From Chitinophagaceae bacterium (GTDB lineage Bacteria; Bacteroidota; Bacteroidia; Chitinophagales; Chitinophagaceae), in contig PMSV01000014.1 of the NCBI GenBank assembly GCA_003168265.1, forward strand, positions 1-61,910: a DNA stretch of 61,910 nucleotides, given 5' to 3'. Under the pieces are notes generated by a model, which made no database searches, was not told the origin of the DNA, and worked only from the letters and a program-made list of their open reading frames with translations. The position numbers and the translations under genes are program-made. Each line of letters starts with the position of its first letter. The first letter of the stretch is position 1. Below, piece after piece: positions 1 to 7,339 of this stretch.

Positions 1-249
1 TAATCCATAGTATATTAAGTTTCCACTTCGATTTTGGATAAATGAAGACCGTTAAACTATTTGTTTATTTCTTTCGATATAGAATGCTTTTTTGGTGAAA
101 ACCGTTTAATCCACCTTCATTGTGAAGTGCATTTTTTTCAAAAAGTTTCATTTTAAAAAAATAACAATTACACATCCAGGAAAAAATTCTTAGAGAACAA
201 ATGGTTGATAGCTTCATGCAGATTCTTTAAAACTATAAAATTAAAATTT

Positions 250-1503
250 ATGAAATTCAGCCTTTACTTTCTTTCGCTCGCTCTTTTATTTTCCACATGT
301 AACAAAGGCGGGGGCAACAATGCCGCCTCAAATGGGGACATTGTTTATTTTGAAACGAATGATGCTAACAGCAATGCTATACTTGCCTATTGGCATATAA
401 ATGACAGCACCCTGATGCAACTACCCGGTAGTCCCTTCTCAACCGGCGGTCTCGGTATAGCAAACCCGACCCAAGGCCTTGGACCTGACGACGATGACAA
501 TCAGGTAAGGATCACATCCGATGGGAAGTTTCTGCTCGCTGTGAACGCGGGTAGCAATTCAATAACAGTATTCAGGATCTACCAAGATGGATCGCTCTCT
601 GCTGTCCCCGGCTCACCATTCCCTTCAGGTGGTCAGAACCCTGTAAGCATTGGCGAGAATGGGAAATATCTTTACGTCGTAAATAAGGCAATAAACCCTG
701 AGGCTGATAACGACCCTGACCCAAACTACACAGCTTTTGTTATCCATGATGATGGAAGCTTAAGCCCTTTAACGAATTCAACATTCGAGACAACTCCAGG
801 CACTTCACCTTCACAGGCGCTTGTGTCACGTGATGGCCGCTTTTTATTCGGTGCAGATTTTTTAGGTTTCTTGTCTGTGCCACCCCTAGGAACCTTGCGC
901 TCATTTACCATTAAAACCAATGGCACGCTCCTCCCTGTTGCCGGTACTCCCCTCACTATACCTCAAGCTGGCGGAGCGCTTGGTCTTTGGCAGAACCCGA
1001 AAGGCAATGTATTGTACGTTGGCTTCCCGCTTGCAGGCATGATCGGTGTTTATGATATAGATGAAGCTACAGGTGCTTTGAATTTCAGCAGTTCAGTTGC
1101 TTCTGGGGCAGCCGTTTGTTGGCTCAGGACAAATAGCGAAGGCAGTAATCTTTATAGCCTCAATTCTGGCGAAAACACGATTTCAGTTTATAGCACCACC
1201 ACTCCAAGTTCGCCATCATTTATACAAAAACTTGCCCTGAAAGATCCGGGGCCTGATTATACTGCTTTGGGCATGACATTCCCTACAAGCGAGGATTTCT
1301 CTCTGAGCTTTTCGCCTTCAGGCAAAACCCTATATGTCATCAGCCAGTACACTAATCCTGATTTTAATGTTGGCAACTACAATCTGCTCCATGTGCTTAG
1401 AATCGCAATGGACGGAAAATTGAGCGAGACAACGAATCCAATGCAAATCCCCGTGCCAAATACCGTGCGCCCGCAAGGAGTTGTATCGTATGATCCTGAT
1501 TGA
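250..1503 (+). CDS. Lactonase-type beta-propeller lipoprotein
   Basis: The 417-residue product begins with a short signal peptide ending FSTC at residues 18-21 (a loose lipobox), so it is probably an outer-membrane or periplasmic lipoprotein. Behind it are repeated blades of the YVTN/6-phosphogluconolactonase-like propeller type, for example GKFLLAVNAGSNSITVFRI, GKYLYVVN, NVLYVG and KTLYVIS. The start at 250 is preferred over an in-frame ATG at 205 because only the later start gives a clean signal peptide. Family members bind or hydrolyse sugar lactones, but many have no known substrate, so no enzyme activity is assigned. It stands alone, followed by a hairpin. Confidence 0.75.
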   Translation: MKFSLYFLSLALLFSTCNKGGGNNAASNGDIVYFETNDANSNAILAYWHINDSTLMQLPGSPFSTGGLGIANPTQGLGPDDDDNQVRITSDGKFLLAVNAGSNSITVFRIYQDGSLSAVPGSPFPSGGQNPVSIGENGKYLYVVNKAINPEADNDPDPNYTAFVIHDDGSLSPLTNSTFETTPGTSPSQALVSRDGRFLFGADFLGFLSVPPLGTLRSFTIKTNGTLLPVAGTPLTIPQAGGALGLWQNPKGNVLYVGFPLAGMIGVYDIDEATGALNFSSSVASGAAVCWLRTNSEGSNLYSLNSGENTISVYSTTTPSSPSFIQKLALKDPGPDYTALGMTFPTSEDFSLSFSPSGKTLYVISQYTNPDFNVGNYNLLHVLRIAMDGKLSETTNPMQIPVPNTVRPQGVVSYDPD

Positions 1504-1545
1504 TACAAAAAGCTAAAAGTCAAGTTTTGGTCAAATGGATCATTC

Positions 1546-1578
1546 AAGAAGACGTCCTGTATTCCAGGATGGCTTCTT
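1546..1578 (+). terminator. Interrupted hairpin after the propeller gene
   Basis: AAGAAG (1546-1551) pairs with CTTCTT (1573-1578), and inside it TCCTG (1555-1559) pairs with CAGGA (1565-1569). It lies 43 bases after the stop of the propeller gene. There is no T-run, so it may be a transcript-end stem rather than an intrinsic terminator. The rest of 1504-1857 shows nothing recognisable. Confidence 0.4.
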
Positions 1579-1857
1579 CATGCCTGGGTAATAAAATCTC
1601 AGACTTTTACAAATCAGTTCATTTTTCGTAAAATTTATTTCCACATGCCTCAGGCATTTCAATTGCCTTTCTTATGTTTAGGTATCATAGAATTTAAATA
1701 CCATTGCAATGAATGTGTGACCAACTTGTCGAACAATATGTATTTGTCAATATGCGCCGAAAATCCCTATAAACCTGTTTTTATTCCCCTCTAATGAATT
1801 CGGTTATTTTTTAATTAAATTGCATTATTCCTTTATATTTTAATACTCACCAAAATA

Positions 1858-2055
1858 ATGACTGCCTCTCTAATATCAGAGTATGTGGGCATAGGTAAGG
1901 TTTATGTCCACATGCCGACCAATATAGTTATGTATGGAGAATTTATTTCTGCAAATCAAATTCCATCATTAAAAAATCAAAACGTCTGGATTTTTTCTGT
2001 TGGAAAAAATAAGACCAGTATAAAGGGGGATATGATTATTATGATCGTAAAATAA
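1858..2055 (+). CDS. 65-aa orphan protein, paralog of the one at 51456-51653
   Basis: I do not recognise a family. The 65 residues contain GIGKVYVHMPTNIVMYGEFI, predicted beta-rich, and a charged C-terminus. The reality of this gene rests on a second copy at 51456-51653 on the opposite strand with exactly the same length and start (MTAS-IS-Y-GIG-VYVHMPTNIVM-GEFI-ANQ-PSL). Most substitutions are conservative, which indicates selection on protein. No signal peptide or membrane segment is seen. It is flanked by AT-rich DNA without other genes; 2056-2672 holds nothing I can identify. Confidence 0.7.
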   Translation: MTASLISEYVGIGKVYVHMPTNIVMYGEFISANQIPSLKNQNVWIFSVGKNKTSIKGDMIIMIVK

Positions 2056-2672
2056 TCTAATTCAAGCAATTTTTCCAACTCGTAATTAGTTTCCTATAAA
2101 AATAGTAATATATATGTATACGAATTTGGACCTGAGAAAGAAAATTGGAGTTCAGTTCATTCAATTAGCAAACTTTTAAAATCTTAAATGACTATATTTT
2201 CATGTGTAACGATCTTGCTAATCATTTTCTCATAATTTATTTCTGAACTTACAGTGTCTTGTTCAATTTTTCCTTCTCTTTTTTTCGTTTAATTAAACAT
2301 TTTAGAAGCTATATGCAAAGTACTTTTTGAAATTAACCAGATGTGTGAATAATATAACTAAGACTTACTTATGTGTAACAAAAAGGGTCATATCAACCAC
2401 TATCTTCAAATAAGTTATTGATCCGATATGACATAAAAATGGATCATACTAATTGTTTTTCCAAATTCCAAAACGCGCTCATTTTTGAATGTGTTTCAAA
2501 GATCTTCTTTTAAAGAATGATTGATTTGATACTGTTGAACAATTGAACCCATCTGTGTTTTATAAATAAGACACAGTCAAATGAAAAATCATTTGGCGGC
2601 ATGCAATTAAATGAATCTTATAGTTGAATATTTAATCACAATTTATTGATAACAAGCTAAAATTTTCAAAAA

Positions 2673-3434
2673 ATGAACGCAAATTTTATAAGCCGAAATA
2701 CTCCAAAACTACGCTCCTGCAACCCCACCGGGCATATCTTCCACTCTTTGACCCGGGGAATGAAGGAAGAAAATCCAAGCGGGTTTTTTACGTCCGCACT
2801 TGCGCACGAGGTCCGTAATCCACTGAGCAATATCAACCTGGCTTGCGAAATGTTAACATCCACGCTACTGGACAATGATCAAAAGATATATGTTGACATT
2901 ATTAAACGAGCATCTTCTCGAATTAACCGGTTAGTAACTGAACTTCTTACCTCTGGTGCGCAGGATGAATTGCCTTCGGACAACCAGTCTATTCACCAAT
3001 TGTTGGACGAAGTACTTGCAATGACATCAGACCGGATTCGCCTTAAGAATATTACAATCAGCAAAGACTATTCGACCATTGATTGTAGAATATGGATGAA
3101 TAAGCAGCAAATGAAGATTGCTTTAACCAATATTATAATTAACGCCATCGAGGCCATGCCGGAAGAATCAGGGAAATTGAAACTGATTACCCGATCCATT
3201 AATAGTCAGTCTGTCATAACAATTGAGGACAACGGGATGGGCATCAGCAAAGAGAATTTAACAAACATATTTAAGCCTTTTTTCACTAACAAGCAAGGTG
3301 GAATAGGGCTCGGATTGTCAACAACCCTTGATATTCTAAGAGCCAATCATGGCAGGGTGGATGTGAAATCGGAAATAGGCCAGGGAACCAGCTTCTTTCT
3401 TACATTCGACAGATTAAAGATCTGTAATACATAA
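2673..3434 (+). CDS. Soluble sensor histidine kinase (HisKA-HATPase)
   Basis: This 253-residue protein is a minimal transmitter: H-box SALAHEVRNPLSN with phospho-acceptor His45, N-box NIIINAIEAM (Asn157), G1 box IEDNGMG (about 184-190), F-box IFKPFF and G2 box GIGLGLS (210-216). It should autophosphorylate from ATP and pass phosphate to a response regulator. There is no transmembrane segment or PAS domain, only about 40 residues before the H-box, so the sensor part is either supplied in trans or has been lost. No response regulator lies nearby, making it an orphan kinase. Confidence 0.85.
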   Translation: MNANFISRNTPKLRSCNPTGHIFHSLTRGMKEENPSGFFTSALAHEVRNPLSNINLACEMLTSTLLDNDQKIYVDIIKRASSRINRLVTELLTSGAQDELPSDNQSIHQLLDEVLAMTSDRIRLKNITISKDYSTIDCRIWMNKQQMKIALTNIIINAIEAMPEESGKLKLITRSINSQSVITIEDNGMGISKENLTNIFKPFFTNKQGGIGLGLSTTLDILRANHGRVDVKSEIGQGTSFFLTFDRLKICNT

Positions 3435-3621
3435 ACAGGACAAAAACACTGACGAGTTAAACCGCTTAATGTACCATTTTGGACTGCAAGACATGGATAA
3501 AAAGATAATTCCAATGAACAGGAACGCGTTTCGCTTTCTTTTTAATCATAATGGCCCAAATTCCTGAAAACCGATCCGGTACATATTTTACCCGCATCCT
3601 ATAAAATAATCAATACAAATC

Positions 3622-4213
3622 ATGAAAAGAATCTTTATTCTCGCTGTAGTCCTAACCAGCATATTAGCCTTTGCCGCAACCGGTTGCAACAACACATCAA
3701 CTACTCAGACCTCGACCACGGCAAGAAGGTCGCGGTCGTGGGTGAAAGCACAGGGGTGGCAACCTGGCTGTAAATGTTTCCATCTTGGCCAGGGATAAAG
3801 GCATCCAGCCCTCTGTCTGCGAGGTACTCGTCTATCCCAAAGCCTCTAACAACCTGAACTCCGGCTCCTATATGAAAAGCGATTCCACCCACCCCCTGAA
3901 CAGAGGCATGATGCAGCGGTTTTTCAAGTTGTATGCTCCTTCTGTGGCTATGATGTCCGATCCAAGGATCAACCTCGTCAAAGCCAATCTGAAGGGACTT
4001 CCTCTCACCACTATTATTACCGCAGGGATAGATCCCTTACATGATGACGGGCAGGCATTCAGCGATCATTCAAAGAAGAGCGGCGTGACTGTCAACTACA
4101 AAAACTATGGCGGCGTTACACATGAATTTTTCGGGATGGCGATTATCGTTCCAGAAGCCAAAGATGCCGAAGGACTTGCAGCCACCTATCTAAAAAGTAT
4201 CCTCTTCAAATAA
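3622..4213 (+). pseudogene. Broken alpha/beta-hydrolase (HSL-type esterase)
   Basis: A lipoprotein-like signal peptide (MKRIFILAVVLTSILAFAAT, then GC) starts at 3622 but runs in a different frame from the enzyme. The nucleophile region GKKVAVVGES reads in a second frame (about 3711-3750). The rest, GGNLAVNVSILARDKG through TAGIDPLHDDG and GGVTHEFFGM to the stop, reads in a third. The oxyanion HGGG motif and roughly the first hundred residues of an esterase are missing. So an internal deletion and a second frameshift inside the GxSxG segment have killed it. The intact family (Abhydrolase_3, hormone-sensitive-lipase type) hydrolyses short-chain esters. Confidence 0.8.
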
Positions 4214-4748
4214 CTATCAAAATCTCCTGATATTCCCATGAACTATTTTTCGAAGGAAATATCCTCCTGAGACGGTCTTTTTCTGCAATCACCATATTCT
4301 TAATCCGATAAATTCTATTGACGTCCAATATCCTCTGGCATTGAAATTTCACTTTCGCAAAATAGAAGAAAACAAGGCCAGAATCACAAGAGAAACCCTT
4401 CTCTATGCATCCTTTGCTTTTACACCTTAATTTGACCCGCTGTTGTTCCCCTATATTTGAAACAATGAATTTTTAAGTTGTATTCCTTTGCAATAACTAA
4501 AGTGTGAATTCTATAAATATTTCTTGTAATTGTGTAAAGATTATTCGGTCCAATAAACTAAAATTTGTCGTTGTTATTTTTCCAGAGTATGTTCAGGTAT
4601 CTTTTCAGAAATGGCATGGAGCAAGAGCAAAATCATTTTATTGCCCTGGACAATGAGATTAATATATTAGTTTAATAAACATAATATTTATTTCATTTTT
4701 CGTAAAAATGGTTCAATATAAAAATGCGGGTTTAACACAGAAAATTCG

Positions 4749-5543
4749 ATGAAAAATATTTTGCGAAGGAATGCTGTTAATATTTTAGGTAATGGGGAAG
4801 AAACAATATTATTTTTACATGGTTTTGGCTGCGACCAATCCGTCTGGAAACATATTGTCCCTGCCTTTATAGAAGATTATAAAATCGTTCTATTAGATTT
4901 TGTAGGCGCTGGTAAATCTGATATTTCAGCTTACGATAAATTTCGCTACTCTAAACTTGAAGGGTATGCCCAAGATGTTCTTGAAGTATGCACCGAACTG
5001 CAACTAAAGAATATAATATTAGTGGGGCATTCTGTAAGTTGCATGATAGGAGCTTTGGCTGCTATAAACGATTCTTCGGTTTTCAAAAAACTAATATTTG
5101 TAGGTCCCTCCCCGAGATACTTGAATGATGTCGGTTATAATGGGGGTTTTGAAAAAGTAGACCTTGACCTTTTGTTTGAATTGATGGACGAAGATTATAT
5201 CGCTTGGAGCAATTCTACGGCAGCCGCGATTATGGCCAATAGAGAGCGGCCTGAGCTTTCAGAAGAGTTATCCAACAGTTTCTGCCTGCTGGAACCGGAG
5301 ATCGCCAAAGATTTCGCAAAAGTGACCTTTTTATCAGATAACCGGAAGGACCTTCCTTATATACCGGTCGAAAGCTTGACCCTGCAATGCCAGGAAGATA
5401 TTCTGGCACCTTTAGAGATAGGCCATTATATAAACATGAACACAAAAGGGAATACATTGGTCATATTGGAGGCGACTGGTCATTGCCCACATCTGAGCGC
5501 ACCGGAAGAAACGATTCTGGCGATCCGCTCATACCTGTCGTAG
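4749..5543 (+). CDS. RsbQ-like alpha/beta hydrolase
   Basis: The 264 residues match the RsbQ/KAI2/D14 branch of alpha/beta hydrolases: LFLHGFGCDQSVW near the N-terminus, nucleophile elbow GHSVS with Ser95, Asp217 in QEDILAP and His245 in GHCPHLS. RsbQ in Bacillus works with the phosphatase RsbP to activate the general stress sigma factor. In Bacteroidota, relatives usually sit beside PAS-type kinases. Here no such partner is adjacent. The next gene is a short sigma-factor-like protein 80 bases downstream on the same strand, and an orphan histidine kinase lies 1.3 kb upstream. Substrate unknown. A TAnnTTTG match at 4452-4459 is far upstream; 4214-4748 holds nothing else. Confidence 0.8.
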   Translation: MKNILRRNAVNILGNGEETILFLHGFGCDQSVWKHIVPAFIEDYKIVLLDFVGAGKSDISAYDKFRYSKLEGYAQDVLEVCTELQLKNIILVGHSVSCMIGALAAINDSSVFKKLIFVGPSPRYLNDVGYNGGFEKVDLDLLFELMDEDYIAWSNSTAAAIMANRERPELSEELSNSFCLLEPEIAKDFAKVTFLSDNRKDLPYIPVESLTLQCQEDILAPLEIGHYINMNTKGNTLVILEATGHCPHLSAPEETILAIRSYLS

Positions 5544-5623
5544 CAAGGACTCGCATTGTTTTTTACAAATAATAAAGAAATCAAATTGTAAATATTTAAA
5601 AAATCACGAAAGAAAAATTAGCT

Positions 5624-5962
5624 ATGAATACTTCAGTCGAAAATAAGCCGATAAATTCTCGTTGCGATCTGGATTTGTCGCATTCCATGGAATTTTACGA
5701 AAAGTATGCGGGAGCAATTTATGGGATGATTATAAGAGCGGTTGAGGATGAAATAATTGCAGAAAATATTTTAGTGAAAGTTTTCAAAAACGCTTTTGTA
5801 GATAGAAATATTGAAACCCCCAAACTTAATTCCGAATTCACTTGTATCTCAAATCATGCTCGTAAGAAATCCAAAGAAACGGTCCGGGCTATAAAGATAT
5901 TCAAGGCCTGTAACGAGGGACGCGAATGCCTACCCATTCCAAAACAAGGAATGCCTGTTTAG
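5624..5962 (+). CDS. Short sigma-70 region-2-like protein
   Basis: Residues 24-60 (FYEKYAGAIYGMIIRAVEDE and the following EIIAENILVKVFKNAF) resemble region 2 of Bacteroidetes ECF sigma factors, the part that grips core RNA polymerase and the -10 element. There is no region 4, and after about residue 65 the similarity fades. At 112 residues it is far shorter than the usual 170-200. It may be a decayed sigma factor or a small protein using only region 2. It follows the RsbQ-like gene on the same strand, an arrangement that fits a stress-response link, but this is inference. Confidence 0.5.
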   Translation: MNTSVENKPINSRCDLDLSHSMEFYEKYAGAIYGMIIRAVEDEIIAENILVKVFKNAFVDRNIETPKLNSEFTCISNHARKKSKETVRAIKIFKACNEGRECLPIPKQGMPV

Positions 5963-5984
5963 GTCACCATTATATATGACTGTC

Positions 5985-6019
5985 TTTTATTAAATTTCTC
6001 TCAAAGAAATTTAATAAAA
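5985..6019. terminator. Perfect 15-bp AT-rich hairpin
   Basis: TTTTATTAAATTTCT (5985-5999) is the exact reverse complement of 6005-6019, with a 5-base loop CTCAA. It lies 23 bases after the sigma-like gene and could end transcription in either direction because both flanks supply U/A tracts. The following stretch 6020-6726 has no convincing gene. Confidence 0.55.
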
Positions 6020-6726
6020 TGGGAAGAAGTTATCGCATTACCCAGAGCGCATTACTAAGTTAGCTAGGTTTCTCAAGAGCCTCATTGGAAAACCGCTTCT
6101 CTGTAGGCTGATCTGAACTTGGGTTTCTAATCCCTGGATTCGCCTTAATATTTATTTTTCCATATGAATAAGCCCAAAATAGAAATAAAGTGCTTGCAGT
6201 GCAAATATTGTTGTCATCAAGCAATTACGAGAATCAGATAAAGTAGAAAAACAGCCCTGATGATATTTTAGTTAAAATTAAATCGGTCACAGAATAAATG
6301 CTGAACATATACTATCAGTTTTAAATAATGATTATTCGGGAGGGCACCCTCAGTATCAAAAATCGAATATAACAAGCCTAAGCCGCGCAAGGATGAGACC
6401 AAACTCATGAACCAATAAAAATACCCGGCAATTTGCCTTAAAGGATTTGGTTCTAATGATGATTTACGATCATTTTGAGTCTGTAATCCATTATTAATAT
6501 TCTGTAACTAATTCTTTGGAAATCAATGTGGTTTCACTACCTTCAGTATCTATTTATTGAACAATTGTCCTTAAGAAAAGAAGTTAAAATTCAACTTCCT
6601 GACGGAAAAGGCGGTTATAACGATTAGACGTTAACTAAAACGTTAACATTTTAGGTTTTTCGACTTAAAAATGAAATTTTTGAATTTCTTAAACACGCGG
6701 CAGCGCTGGATTTCGTAAAATCAGAA

Positions 6727-6781
6727 GTGACCTTTTCAGATTGGGTTCTGAGGGTCCTGGGTTCGAGCCCCATTAGTCACC
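6727..6781 (+). tRNA. tRNA 3'-end-like fragment (not a complete tRNA)
   Basis: A T-arm-like stretch CTGGGTTCGAGCCCCAT (about 6757-6773) is followed by a possible acceptor 3' strand TAGTCAC. A GTGAC at 6727 could pair with the terminal GTCAC. The element is only 55 bases, has no D-arm, and the anticodon stem is imperfect (TTCAG/CTGAG around ATTGGGTT). It is best read as the 3' part of a tRNA left by deletion or by integration of a mobile element, not as a working tRNA. Confidence 0.4.
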
Positions 6782-6798
6782 CTTCTATTAGGCCTGGT

Positions 6799-6823
6799 CC
6801 GGTTCATAGGGACCGGTTTTTTT
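6799..6823 (+). terminator. Rho-independent terminator
   Basis: CCGGT (6799-6803) pairs with ACCGG (6812-6816), and seven T follow directly. It sits just after the tRNA-like fragment, as expected for a tRNA transcription unit. Confidence 0.7.
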
Positions 6824-6916
6824 CTCTGTCATTTCGAAGCATGACAACCATCATGACCGTTTTTGCCCAAATAGGTCTAATTTTACACGGAAGCTATAAG
6901 GTCTCAAGATATCGTC

Positions 6917-7330
6917 ATGAAAAAATTCCAGTTAGTCCTCTTGGTCTTCATTGCAATAGCAATTGCTACCCTGGTCAGCTTGATGGGCAGCATCACAACC
7001 TATGAAACCATTGCTTCAGCAAGGCAAAAAGAAGGAAAGTCGGTTAAACTCTATGTTCATCTGGATCATAGCCAGCCCATGGAATACAATCCTTCCAGGG
7101 ACCCCAATTTTTTCACTTTTTACGCAGCAGATACCTTGGGCAATAAGACAAAAGTGGTTTGCAATTTTGAAAAACCAATTGACTTTGAAAAATCGGACGC
7201 AATCGTCATTACTGGCAGTATGCATGGCCAGGAATTTGATATAAAAAACAGAGATGGCATTTTACTGAAATGCCCTTCTAAATATAAGGATGATCCCGCA
7301 ATGGCAAAAAAGGGCCTGGATCAGAATTAA
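6917..7330 (+). CDS. ccmE: Cytochrome c maturation heme chaperone CcmE
   Basis: The 137-residue protein has one N-terminal membrane anchor (about 4-24) and an OB-fold domain ending ILLKCPSKYKDD. CcmE carries heme in the periplasm from CcmC to the CcmF lyase. In the proteobacterial family heme is bound through His of an HxxxY motif; here the position is Cys119 in C-P-S-K-Y (CxxxY), the variant known from archaea, Desulfovibrio and relatives. ccmF follows after nine bases, so the two are an operon. Other ccm genes are outside the window. Confidence 0.88.
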   Translation: MKKFQLVLLVFIAIAIATLVSLMGSITTYETIASARQKEGKSVKLYVHLDHSQPMEYNPSRDPNFFTFYAADTLGNKTKVVCNFEKPIDFEKSDAIVITGSMHGQEFDIKNRDGILLKCPSKYKDDPAMAKKGLDQN

Positions 7331-7339
7331 TCTTCTCAC

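Noticed and set aside
1618-4707. Shared 16-base TTCATTTTTCGTAAAA at 1618 and 4692
   Set aside because: A/T-rich and isolated; may be chance or a short dispersed signal.
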